The translations under genes and the position numbers were made by a program. Below the pieces are notes generated by a model, which saw only the letters and a list, made by a program, of their open reading frames with translations, was not told the origin of the DNA and did no database searches. A stretch of DNA of 64,000 bases. Source: Pagrus major. Taxonomy: Eukaryota; Chordata; Actinopteri; Spariformes; Sparidae. Where the stretch lies: positions 28,614,910 through 28,678,909 of the forward strand of contig NC_133223.1 in NCBI RefSeq assembly GCF_040436345.1, read 5' to 3'. Positions within the stretch are counted from its first letter, which is position 1; the number at the start of each line of letters is the position of its first letter. Shown piece after piece: positions 37,601-49,800 of this stretch.

Positions 37601-38155
37601 ATGAGATTATTTTACTACTTCTATATATTCTAATGCTACTGCTACATGAAATACTGCCCTCTCCTGCAGCTCTGCGTCTCTCAGAGGGAGCTGTTTTTAA
37701 AAATCTGAATGAAAACATGCAAGATCAGCATGCGAATGCAACGTCGCATTGAATTTCTAAACGTCTGTGCAATATATTTTTGTTCTTTAGTCGTACGAGA
37801 TGAAAAACAAACAGGGTTTTGAAGAAGATGTTGAACGCTCCACATTTTGTATTTAAAAAAAAAAACCTACGCCGTATTTTGTGGCATGTGTTGCGGTGCC
37901 TCGTGATGGATATTAGACCCACAGAGAAAATAGTTTGTTCAACGAACGACAAGTTCTTTATTTTGATTATATGAATGTGACGGCTTCGTGTGTGTGTGTG
38001 TGTTTGCGCAAAACTTTGTTTATTTATTGAGTGACTGTATTTGTTATAGCTTCTGCTTTTTATTTTGTGAAATTTCTGAATCCGGCATGGAAAAAGGCAT
38101 GACAGCTGTTAAAGGCTATGAACAAATAAAGGAAATATGACAAAGATATGAACGC
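34614..38155 (+). other. speg 3' UTR / 3' flank with several poly(A) signals
   Basis: No coding sequence is supported. Candidate poly(A) signals are ATTAAA at 35222, AATAAA at 35994, 37491 and 38125. The last is followed within 50 nt by GT-rich sequence (about 38161-38175), a good cleavage context, which would give a 3' UTR of about 3.5 kb. Which signal is used cannot be told from sequence alone. Confidence 0.45.
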
Positions 38156-39340
38156 AGTGAAGCTGTTTGTTGTTACAGAGGATGAGAACTTGGCGCGAGG
38201 GTTACGAATTGTTTGTTACGAATGTGTTAATAACCAGTGATGAAATGTAAGTATATTTACTCAAGTTCTGTACATTTTGAGGTATCAGTACTTTACTTGA
38301 GTATTTCCATTTCCCACATTTTGGAGGTAAATATTGTACTTTTTCTTTTACTTTAGTTACTAGTTACTTTGCAGAGTGTGTGTTGCATCAGAGCCAAAGT
38401 GACGCTTTTTTAAAATGAATTAAATTTAACAGCAATCAAATTAATTAAACACTGATTACAATAATCATAAGAATGCTGAATATCACATCTGATAGTATAA
38501 AGTATATACATTCATGTAAATATATCTAGAATTGACATTTACATGTACTTTTGATGCTTACCTTTAGCATTTAATGTCCGATACTTAAAGGTGCAATATG
38601 TAAGTCCTTTAAATCTAAAATCAGTAGTTGTTATTAGCAGTTATCAGCTATATAAGTATTAGTAGTTATAAGTAGTAACAGTAACAGTTTTGACGTTTTT
38701 TGCTTGCTTACCAGCAAGTCCCTGCCAAAGATCCTGTGCTAGCCGTGTAAACAAGACCCAACACTCCCCCAGTGCTCCTAGCTCCCAATCCGGACAGCTA
38801 GCTGCACTGCTAACTGAGCTAAAGAGCTAAGTGGTCGATTCTTACATAATATTTTATCATGATCACTCAAGTATGACTTTTGGATACTTTTTATAACAAT
38901 GCTCTGAATTTACAATGTTATAAAACTGACTAATTTCACTCTTTGGTGCTAGAAGCTGATTAACACAAAAGATTGGACTTGATGAGACACGAGATCGCAT
39001 GTAAACACACACACAGAAAGTTCTGAGGTCAGTCTAAGGCCACTCTCTTCCACATGTCCCCTAAGACCCACTATTATGTGTGTATTTTCACCGGGGATGA
39101 CTCATATTTCAACCACGACCACGACTATTAACTGCTCCATGAAATCACAGGAGTATTTGATATGGAGGCTTTATAAGGACGGAGAGGATCTCTGTAACAT
39201 TTGTTGCACATCTTCAATCAGTCTCGTCATCGTCTTAATATCCATAATGGGAGGGGAATGTCTGGTTAATGAGTTTTTCCAGCCTGATCCTGGAGGACCT
39301 ACAAGACTCCTCCTGACCTCCACATATAAAGCATGAAGTC
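38156..39340. other. intergenic region between speg and spegnb
   Basis: No gene seen. Contains a degenerate copy of the AGGTGCAATATGTAAG element family (38585-38858; right end degenerate). The spegnb promoter region begins at about 39100. Confidence 0.55.
39169..39330 (+). promoter_or_regulatory. probable spegnb core promoter with TATA box and CArG-like site
   Basis: TATAAA at 39325-39330 lies about 30 nt before a likely transcription start near 39355. A CArG-like box CTTTATAAGG (39169-39178, one mismatch to CCWWWWWWGG) and a GGAATG MCAT-like word (39255-39260) lie upstream. Both motif types are usual in muscle promoters. A leader exon ending in CTGAG|GTAAGA at 39395 fits a non-coding first exon joined to the ATG exon. 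Confidence 0.45.
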
Positions 39341-39713
39341 TTTAAGGTTTGCTGACTCTGGATCTGAAGGGTGCAGCTTCAAGAGGATCTCTGAGGTAAG
39401 AAATAAAACATTAATATGGTCTTTTTCACTGGGGAAGTTTTTACATTTCACAGCAGAAAAAGTACAGGTGACAATAACTAATTCAATTAGTAGATGTTAT
39501 GTAACCTATTCAGTTTCAGGGTCCTGGTATTGTTCATGCTGTCTCACTTTCACACTGTCATGTCTTATTGGGGCACTCGAATAGAGCTAGTAACACCTGT
39601 GCTTTTCCTTCTATGACAAGTCAACATGTCTGCAGTGAAAAGGGCCTTCTGGACATTTTTTTAAAGCTTATTTTTAGGTTCCTTCTCTAACTAAACCGTT
39701 CTGACCACTGCAG

Positions 39714-40750
39714 ATGTCCAAGGTGAAGGCTGCACCCCCTCCTGGGTGCACTCTGAACATCAACGATCCTCAGGTCCAGGAGGCTGCCATCCGAATCCAA
39801 GCATCATATCGAGGCCACAGGTACCAAAATGTCCAGTGTGGGCTTGGTGTCATTGACATTCAGTTGCCTTTTGAGCAGAGTAGAGCCTGACCAGTACTCG
39901 ATTTTTTGATGCTGATACAAATACTAGGGAGTAATTCATATATTCCTGTGTTTCTCATTTAGGTCGCGTAAAGAGCTGAGGGAGAAAGGCCCTCCGAAGA
40001 TCCTGCAGGATCTCAAAGACGTGGTTCTCGTCGAGGGCAGCGCCGCAAAGCTGGAGTGCAGGGTCAGCGCCTTCCCCGACCCGTTCATCGTCTGGTACAA
40101 GGACGGCAAAGAGCTGAAGGACGGCCCCAAGTACCGCTACGTGTTTGAGGACCCAGATTTCGTGGCGCTCGTGGTTCGAGATGGGGTTCTGGCCGATCTG
40201 GGAAAATACAGTGTTACCATTAAAAACCCGTTTGGAGAAACACGAGGATCTGCTTGTATTCTAGTGGAAGGTGTGTAGGTCTTGTTTCTACACTGTCTGC
40301 TCCTGTTTGAAGCATCTGTCTCGTAGATCTTTATCTTTGAGCCAATATCCAATATCACTGTATTTGCGACATGTTCTCACAGTCCCTGCTAAGGTTTCCA
40401 AAGGTCCAGACAACCTCAAGGCCAAGAGAGGCACAACGGTGGTGCTGAAGGCTGAAATAAGCGGGGAGCCTCCTCCTGACGTCGCCTGGCTCAAAGATGG
40501 AGACGACATTGAAGAAGACGACAGGTGGGCTCTCCTAAGAGGGATGCTGTATTACTTAGGGAAGCATTTATATCAAATTGTGCTGATGAAGGTGCCTCAA
40601 ATGTCTTTCAGGGTTTTCTTCGATATCGGAGACACCAACACGATCCTGACCATCAAAAATGCAAAGTTGTCCGACGCCGGGAAGTACGAGGTGTTTGTGG
40701 AGAACAACCTGGGCACGGATCAGTCCTTCGCTCGGGTCAACATCCTCTGA
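39714..40750 (+). CDS. spegnb: spegnb: SPEG neighbour protein, IQ motif plus two Ig-like domains, complete
   Basis: Four coding exons, 39714-39820, 39963-40270, 40383-40524 and 40612-40750, join in phase to 231 residues (human SPEGNB about 238). The ATG lies directly after the acceptor CTGCAG. Residues about 20-40 hold an IQ calmodulin-binding motif (AAIRIQASYRGHRSRKE). Ig1 follows (ILQDLKDVVLVEGSAAKLEC, FIVWYKDGKEL, DLGKYSVTIKNPFG), then Ig2 (LKAKRGTTVVLKAEISG, PPDVAWLKDG, DAGKYEVFVENNLG). Similarity to the human protein is high throughout. The function is poorly known; domains and location suggest a sarcomere- or triad-associated muscle protein. The poly(A) signal is close behind. It is a separate gene: it has its own promoter-like region and start, 5.1 kb from the speg stop. 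Confidence 0.94.
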
Positions 40751-40817
40751 AGTCCAGCTGACGATATACTGTAATAATGCTGTGAGCCAACCTGTATATA
40801 ACTTTAATCAAGCTCAT

Positions 40818-40823
40818 AATAAA
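40818..40823 (+). other. spegnb poly(A) signal
   Basis: AATAAA 68 nt after the stop codon, followed by TTTTCTGAGTGTTTTTTGTC, a T/GT-rich downstream element. This gives a very short 3' UTR. Confidence 0.75.
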
Positions 40824-43100
40824 AAGTAGACTTTCTTTCCGGCACCTTTTCTGAGTGTTTTTTGTCTTTTTTAGTCGATGATGAAACCATGTTATATTGT
40901 GATATCAACCATCTTTTCATTTAACATCTGGATGAGAGGTTTGTTTAAAAGAGTGCGCGTGAGAAAATAACATCCATACTGTTGTTTCTGATTGTTGTAA
41001 TAAATTATTAATTTGTACGATCTCACTTGTCCTGGTTGATAATAACAGCTAAAGTCTGATTTGAGTAAATGACATTTTGTACTACGTGGACACAGTAAGA
41101 GATTTGTTTTGCTGTCAGCACCATCTAGCTGTGATCAGATGAATTACAGCTTCACATGTGTGTGACTTGATTTTAATGCTGTAAATACAGGCAAAAAGTC
41201 ACGTCAAGGACTTTCATTTTCTCAGCGTTGGTAAAATAAAGCAACAGAGGTCACACACAGTGGATCAGGCTCACCACAGAGAAAGTCTGCACCTATACTT
41301 TACATGTCCCTATATCTATTGATTAGTTGCAAATGGTGAAACAAAGACTAGATTCCCTTCTCAGATTCATTTAGAGATAGAAAACAATCCAATATTTATA
41401 CACACACATACAAAACAATAAAAACTGGTGAGAGAATATTGTGAAAATATAAAAATAATTTCCTGTCTTTCTCTTTTTCATATAAGATCTAAGATATTGT
41501 TTCTTTTAAGGTGACTTTTCCCGTTCAAAAGACAGCTTGTTAAAGGGGCATTCAGGCTCATTCTGGTTGGTTAATTGTAAATGATGATATATTTGTCTTT
41601 ATCTCCGTCATCATGACGCTCTTCAGAATCAAAATCAGCTTTATTGGCCAATGTATGTACACATTACAAGGGATTTGACTTGAAGATAGATAGCCTACCG
41701 ATATTTGCTAAGACAACATAGCTGAACAAAGATAAACACTGAACTATAGGGTTAAAGGTGCAATATGTAAGAATTGGGCCACCTCACCAACAACTAGGGG
41801 GCAGCAGATCACCAGAGTAACAGCTAACTGTAGCTGCTGTTAACTTTGGTAGCTTAGTTAGCCGCGCAGCTAGCGGTCAAACTGGAAGCTCAGGGTGGTA
41901 TTGAAAAAGATGCTGCATCCAGATCTCTTCCCTCTGGACTTCAGACTGAGCCCTGTTGGACTTCAGTCCAACGAACCGCGACGCGCTCACTGATGGACCC
42001 CTCTAACCTTTACTTCTACGTATTTCTGTATCATGATGCGGTTAAATATTATATCTGTTTCAATAAAGTAACTGTTTAACACATTCATAATAACGTCACA
42101 CCTGTATCAGGATGAATTATGGATAACTAAATCACTGAAGTCCAGTGAAGGCTGCAGAAAGTCCACTCGAGAGCCCTTGTGGACCGCGAGGCTGCAAGCG
42201 CGGTGACGTTCGGACGTTTGGGTGCTGCTGACTGGACCACTGCTAGCTGGTTAGCCGCTAATTTCAGTAGATATCTGCAACGCGACACATGGGCGTCTTT
42301 AATAAAACACCAAATCTCTTACTTCTTCACATTCTGATGTTGATTCTCGTGTTTTAATCTCAAATTCTTACATATTGCACCTTTAATAGGCTAGATGAGG
42401 ACAAAATAATCCTATAAGTGTGTATAAAAACACACAAGTTGAGCTGTATCTGTGAATTTAACATAATAAATGAATAATGTATTATCAACAAGTCTTTATT
42501 TTATCATTCATGATCAATAAATGCGTTTGTGTATTGTGTATTTGGAGCAGGAGTCTTTTTTTTTCACAGATTTAAATACACACTGTAAAGTTTGGTGTGG
42601 GCACTTTAAACACAGTCCCTAACTTCCTCTTTTTCCCTCGGTCGGTTTCAAGGCTGCCCCCAGTGAGCTGACACCGTCTCTCGTCAAAGTGCTGCCTGGA
42701 CTCAATTTAAAAACATTAGAAACAAAAAAAAATCCTAATTAAACTCCAGTAAAGTGAAATTAATCCACTTTAGACGCACAAACTTGTGGTAAAATACACG
42801 TTTCGTGCACTTTAATCCTCATTCCCACTCAAAATAAAACAATAAAAATAAAATACTGTTTTTTTCTTTGAAATGTCTCCACGACATTTAAAAAAAAAAA
42901 AGTAAGAATAAAGAAGTAATCGAGTAAAGCACGTTACATCTGAGGTGATGCTGTGTGAAACAGCTTCACATCCTGCATTGTGGCTTTAAGAATGGGGCCT
43001 CCTTGAAACCGTCCAGGTCCATGTTAGCGTGATGAACTTCTCCAACGTGACAACTTTTTAACAAAACACCTTTTTTTTTTCCCAGAACACGTTTTTAACC
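40824..43100. other. intergenic region between spegnb and ctdsp1
   Basis: No gene on either strand. Contains a dispersed-repeat tail (41628-41695, 'AATCAGCTTTATTGGCC' type) and a 635-bp terminal-inverted-repeat element (41752-42386). The remainder is unremarkable AT-rich sequence. Confidence 0.7.
41752..42386. mobile_element. 635-bp non-autonomous DNA transposon (perfect 24-bp TIRs)
   Basis: The left terminus 41752-41775 starts TTAAAGGTGCAATATGTAAG, and the right terminus 42363-42386 is its exact reverse complement over 24 nt. Both ends carry TTAA (or TA), consistent with TTAA- or TA-targeting transposons (piggyBac- or mariner-like). No transposase is encoded. An internal core near 42242-42285 is shared, inverted, with 34136-34193 and 53321-53379. 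Confidence 0.82.
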
Positions 43101-43329
43101 TTTAACATTTTTTACACCGTGTGTTTTTTACTGCTCTTCTTCTTCTTCTGCTCAGCGTCCCTCCTCTTCTTCTTCACTTTGACGCTCAGTATGCGGACAG
43201 TTTGCAGACAGGGAGTGGCGAAATATAAATAATTGTTCTGTTTTTTTTTCTTTTCTTTTCTTTTTTTTGTGTCTTTTAAACTCCTCGGACATTTTTAATC
43301 ACGTCCTCGCTGTTTGAGTGACGGATCTC
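43101..43329 (+). promoter_or_regulatory. ctdsp1 5' leader / proximal promoter region
   Basis: Sequence just before the ctdsp1 start: a TCTTCT-rich tract (43136-43178), a TATAAAT word at about 43224 and a T-rich stretch. It must contain the leader of the first coding exon, but the transcription start is not determinable here. Confidence 0.35.
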
Positions 43330-43815
43330 ATGGACCACTCGCCGTCGATAATCACGCAAGTAACCAGAGACGAGGAGGAAAATGCGGCTCGTCGTGATGA
43401 AGGTGAGTTTGGGACAAAAGTTTTGCTGCAACTTTTTTTTGTGTGTGTGTGTGTGTGTGAGTGTGTGTCCAGCTGCGCATGACACCGGACAGGACAGCTG
43501 TGTGTGTGTGTGTCCGTGCGTCACCACGCTATATGCCCTGTAGCAGCTTTAACACCGTCTGTTCCTCTTTATTGTTACACTTCTTACGTCCTTCACTGAC
43601 TTTTGTTGCGAACACCGGTTGTTTCAGTCGGTTTGTAGCCGGGTGTCGTGTGTGTGTGGGCGGGTAGGAAGGCCGGAGTCATGCGCAGCTGCTTTGGGCT
43701 TTTAAAGTCCAACAACAACAAAAAAAAAGTACAAGAATTTTTGGATTTGGAAGATTATGTGATGAAGAAAAAGTCCAACATGTTGGTTGTGTGTTTTCCG
43801 ACAGAGTGTGTGTCA

Positions 43816-43861
<46 letters not shown>

Positions 43862-46800
43862 GGAGGGGGCGTGGTCACTGTGACAGCTCACTGTTATTGT
43901 TTTGGACGCTGCAGCACTTTGTCTCCACTACGAGCTGTTTTTACATTAATGGACACAGTGTGGTGATAAAATGGGTGTTTTGTGTGCTAACTTCAGCCTC
44001 AACCACGTGTTGTGTCACTGCGGGGGCTGGAAACCACCGGTGTTACTAAATAGTCTGTGTTCAAATGATTTACTTGAGTCAAAAGTGCTCATAACACCAT
44101 GTGAAAATACTTTGTTAAATGTTAAAGTCCTGCAAAATGTTACTTAAGCAAAAGTATGTGAGTATAGTCAGGAACATGTACTTAAAGTATTCAAAGTAAA
44201 AGTCCAACATCAAGAGAAACCGTAATATATTATTTATCGTGCATAAATGGACATTTTTAACTATTTTGTATGACTGCACAGAATGATTACTTTCCTTAAA
44301 GGTGCATTATGTAGTTTTGGTGAAGAAATTTTACTCGGAAGAGAAAGATCCTCACTGACTCTCCAAAACTACGTAATACCCCTTTAAAAGTTAAAGTGAA
44401 ACATCAAGAAAAATGTCCCTTGTGACCATTATATTGTTTAACATTAGGCCTATATAAATATATGATTATTTGTCGTGCATTAATGTACATTTTTAACTAT
44501 TTTGTATGAGACTGTAAGTAATGATTACTTTCTGTAAAGGTGCATTATGTAGTTTTGGTGTAGAAACTTTAGGCCCTGTCCACATGTACACAGATATTTC
44601 TTAAAACTCAGCTTTTTCTATGTGTTTTGGCTTCTGTACAGACGTAAACAGCGTTTCAGGTCACTGAAAATGACGCTTTTGGAAAACTCCTGCCAGGGCG
44701 AAGATATTCAGAGATGCCGTTTTCATACTGTTGGTGTGGACGGGAATTTTTTTGACGGCGGAGGATGAAAAAAATGCGTTTTTAAAAATACCGTGTACGA
44801 CAAGGTCTTAATCAGAAGAGAAAGATCTTCATTGACTGATTTTATGCTTAAACAATCTAAATAAACAAACTGACCTTAAAGGACAACACAGTTTTATACT
44901 GTTTGACTTTGTTTATATGTGGCGGACCCTGCCACCGTTCTAGCTTCAAACAGTGTTCTGGGGACATTATTTTCCTCTGAGAACAGCTTGTTTATTCACT
45001 TATGAGAATAATAAGTATGTATTATTACCTCTTTTCTTCCACAAACTACACAGTGTGCCTTTAATGGATAAATCTCCTGATTGTGATTATTTTTGATTGA
45101 TTATTTGGTTTGTAAATTTCTAAAAATATTGAGAAATGCCGCCCTGATTTCCCAGAGTCCACAGTGACACCTTCACCATGTTTGTTTTGTCCAAGCAGCT
45201 GCAAAATGACCATAAATAGATTAAAATCCATGAAATTATTAAAAGGAAAAGCAGCGAATGATTATTAAAATAGTTTTCTATAATTTTCTGTCAGTTGACT
45301 TATTGTTGCAGCTGCTGTTGCATTTACTGTTGGGTAGTTTCTTCATGTGCTCTGTCTTGTGATTTATTTGAACAGATATTGCGATATGATTCACGATTCG
45401 TGGGAATGATCAGATTTTTGCAGCACAATTTTCATTTTCACTGAAAAAAAAAAGGAAAGTCATGATGGCGTGACATTTGTTGGAGTCTGTGCCAAACAAA
45501 CATGTTGTTTCTTGCATCTGGAGAACAGGATCTGTAGGTCAGGACATCTTCAGCACTACACTCCTTCATTACTATACTGTTCTGTCACATTTTACCTTTA
45601 TTTGCGATTTGGATTTTTCACTTGGCCGTATTGTGATTTCGATTATTGTGCATCTTTCCATGACTTTCCTTGAGTAAATATACTTAGTTACATTTCACCA
45701 CTGGTCTCAGTAGTGTGGCTCCTTCTGACAGTTAACATCTAACATGTAAAATAGGTGTTTTTCAAATTATTATCAGTAGCTCTGGACTAATAGAGGCTTC
45801 CTGAACATACAGAAAGGATAATTGTACTAACAAGTATTCGTGAAATGCACCAGAGAACTCGTGAAACCTGTGGTGGAAATCAAGCTGCAGCATCTCAGCA
45901 CGCTACAAAGACGCTTATCAATATCCTCTACTGAATCCATGACTCTTATGAGTACGGTGCTCATCTCTTTGGACTCACTGAAACTAAACACAGAACAGCT
46001 CTGACTGTCTTTAAGTTTATTTTTTTTCCCCTGACAAATCTCACTGACACGTCGCACAAGCTGCTGTTTTTCTCAGTACTAATGCTGAGTAAAGGCTTAT
46101 TACGCCAGACGTTGCTTAATACAAACTTCATTTTGTTTTGCACCATCATGAACGAGGCCTGAAGGCTTTGAACAGTGGCTCAGTGGTTGGCTCTGTCACC
46201 TTACAGAGTTGATCTGCCTGTTTGTGCTTGTGGTTTTACGCCTCGTTTCTACCACACGGTCCAGTTCAGTTCGGTTACTTCCACATTAGAACGGTTATTT
46301 TTACGTTTCTATTATCAAAAGTTGTGGACGGTACCTAAAGAAGCCCTCAGCTGTCCTGTTTTGTCGTAAAGGTACCGAGCACACGGATCTGATACTTTGC
46401 TTTGACTTCCTCCTGCACTTAAAGACGTAAAGGACTAGTTTAAGGAATAGTACATATCCCTCCTGCTGTGGTATTCCCTTATCAAGTGAATCTAAATAAA
46501 TGATTGAAAAGGAGTTAATTCATTCATTAAATAACTAATCGACAACCGAACCGTCTCCCAAAGGGCTGCAGCTTGTTAGGAAGCAGGATGAAGAAGGGAA
46601 AATCCAGCTGGTGCTTAACTGAGTCCGGCCAGAAGGTGGCGGCAGTGTCCAGCTTACCAGTACAAGCCGACACCAGCCTGCTCTTGGGTTACTTCTTCCT
46701 GTCCAAGAGGTCATGAGTCCAAAACACGGCTGCTGTCCAGAAGAGAGGGGCCAGAGAGAAAGCAGAGGGGGAGCTGTCTTCAGTTTCACGTCTTTTAGAT

Positions 46801-49800
46801 TTACAAGCAGCTGCAGACTCTTTTAATTAAGCAGATTTTCTTTCAGATGTCTTGGAAAGTCTTCAAAACTTCTCCACATCACAGCTCCTTGAAGTCTCAG
46901 TCAATGTTTGGTGGCATATTTATGATCTCGTGTCTCCTCTGCACGATTATAAGTTTTACGGCCATATTAAAAGTCCAATTAATGTATATTTATAGTTTAT
47001 ATTCTTTTCAGATCATCTTCTGCACCACCGAGACATATTTCCTTCTCACTGAAGTCAGCACAACAACTTCAACTGTAATAGCTACACCGCTTTTTTTTTT
47101 TTTTGTCACTGGACACGAGACAGACTGTAAGGTGGACTTTTTCCGATTGCAAAAAAAAAAAAAAGGGCTAAATCTTGCTCTGACCTGACCTAAGTCGCGC
47201 TCGAAACATGCCATTTGCTCCGGACGGGGGTGTGAAGCAAGTTGTCGGATTGTAACAGAATATCAGGTGTCAAAGTGGCAGAAAGTCGGCCGTGGGAGGC
47301 CTCATTCTTCCTGCGTCTGGATAGGAATAGAAGCAGAGGCATGCCTAACCGAACGGGTTTCAGATAAGCCTGCTTTCAACTAAGTAGGCTAAAACATGCT
47401 GATGTGGCGCGAGGTCGTTGCTGCCCCTCGGAAATGCTGTAACCTCATTATCAGTGTCTGAGCCTCTTGGACGGGGAGGTGTGAGGAATGTGGCGGTACA
47501 GTTTGCTTCTTACTCATTTCTGCTACTTAATTGCACACCTGAACCCGATTAAACAAAGAGCAGGAGAGCGGAGAAGGTGCAGCTAATGAATCGAGGTGCA
47601 GTCACATCAATGTGGTGAATCGCAGTGAAGGAAATGATGTGAATGAGCGTCCTTGCTCAAACTCGGCTGGCTATGTGTGTTTTACTCTGGTAAAACTAGG
47701 TTTATAGTCTTGGAGGTCTTTAAAATCAGGTTTCAGAGGACTACCGTCAGTGTGTAGCTCTTAAATACCAGGCGAGCGAGAGGTTTAAAAGTTTTGTCCC
47801 TGGTCCAGTGTGTCGTTAAGATGAAGATGTAGGTGACCCACTTGCAGATGAGGATCCAAACCTCACCTTGTATTGACTGCACATGTAAATGCAAACTCTG
47901 GCAGAGTTCAAGTGCTTTGACCATGTGCTGAAATCCAGTATTTTTTAACACCCGGTCCACAGAGCCTGCGTAGGTGGTGCAACATCCTGCATGCAACAGG
48001 TTACAGCAGCCACACAACCCACAATGCGAGGCCGCAGCGGCACATCGTCTCTAGTCTCGCCTTTTTTTGCCACGTCACGTACAGTTCTCAGCAAAAATAG
48101 ACCTGAAAATGATCTGTGGACAATCATACCCGTGTTTCACTACAGTTTAATATCTTTATCTGTGGATGATGTCACTGACATGAAAAAAATGCACACAACA
48201 GGTGAAGAGCAGTATTTTTCCGTGTGCTGTCTTTGTCTTTCTTTCACTCTTTCAACAAGGTTAAAGGAAAATCACGTGATCATCTTAATTGATCATTGTC
48301 AGAAGCAAACTGCGATGCACTGCTGCAGCCGCCTGTGTGGACACACATGCATGTTAGCAGCAGTAGTTGAGCGACGCAGCTGTCATGCGCAGCTCATGCA
48401 GGCAGTGTGGACTGAGCTTCAGACTCGCCTTCCAGTCTGCTTTTGTCGACACATTTGGTTGATGCCTTCATGAATGACCGGGGGGAGTCAAAATGTAGTT
48501 TTTAAATCGAATTGAACTTTCTCTGCAAAGACGACACAGTGAGGTGAACTGATCAGTGTCAAAAGCACAACTCTTCCAACACCTCCTGCCTCATGGGAGC
48601 CTCATGTTGACTCGGAGAGGATGCACCACCTCAAATACAGAAACACAGTAATGACAGGACAGTTGACACAGTTTAAAACTAATAATCTATTGATCTTTGA
48701 CCAATCAAGACTCAATAGTCTAACAGTGGTGTAGCTGTCAGTGCTGAAAAAAATGTTTTTAATCACAAATGTAATTGTGACCTTGACCCTCATCTTCACT
48801 TTAACAATTTGACACTAATCGTTGCTCATTTTCGCTTTAACTAACCAGAAAGCCGTAGCGCTCATAAAGTGAAGCAGTAGTCTGATCATCTGAACAGGCT
48901 GTTGGTTTAACTCTGCCGCTGGCCGACTCTTTCAGTTGGCATCCTCGTCCCCTCCAGCTATCTGCCTGTTACCTTCCCAATCATGACACCGAAGACGGAG
49001 CTGTGGCTCGGGTCAAGACGACGGACGTCTTTTACTTCGCTCTTGGTTTCAGAACCATTACATCCATAACCACGTGTATTATATGAATTTGTAAAACTTC
49101 ACATCTAATTCAATTTCATAGCTTTCTAATGTGTTTAACTTGATGCATACCATAATGATGAGGAAATGTGTACACCCATGTCACGTTCCCACTTTATTTT
49201 TAGCCCTGCTAACAGCAGGGCTCTAGGGACGGCCGTGTTGGTCAAGTCCATCCAACCAATTTGGTCCGGACTGAAATATCTCAAAAGTATTGGATGGATG
49301 GATCGCCGTTACATTTGGAACGCACATTAATTAAAGTGATCCTTTTAAACTTCCTCTCGCGTGATCAAAAATACATTTTGGTTTCTGACCAGATATCTGC
49401 AAAACTAATTACATTTCCATCAGCAGCGGCTGTACATCGTGTTTCCTGAACATAGTCAACATCACCTGCTCGACATTAGGGTGTAAAAACTGTGAGCGTG
49501 TCAGCATGCTGACGTTAGCATGTAGCTTAAAGCACCACTGCTGTGTGCAAGAAGCCATTAGCGTGGCTTTTCTAACAGTTGCAGTATTAACAGCTGCTCA
49601 CCCCAGCTTTTTTTTTGTTTGTTTTTTGTGGGAGACCTCAAGCACTTCTGCTCACTGGCTAGCTTTTAGCTAACTTACTTTCCAAATAAGCTAATTAGCT
49701 CCGTAAGCTCTGGTGAGGAGGGCAACAGAATGGAAGTGTGGCACAAAAACAGGAAGTTGACCAACTTTTTACATCTGCGTTTATGAAATAAGGTGAATAT

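Noticed and set aside
39714..40750. spegnb exons as extra 3' exons of speg
   Set aside because: speg ends with the conserved kinase tail and a stop at 34613. spegnb has its own ATG directly after an acceptor, a TATA-containing upstream region and a match to human SPEGNB over its full length.
43648..44049. 133-codon ORF with Cys-Val repeats
   Set aside because: Produced by the (GT)n microsatellite; not a gene.
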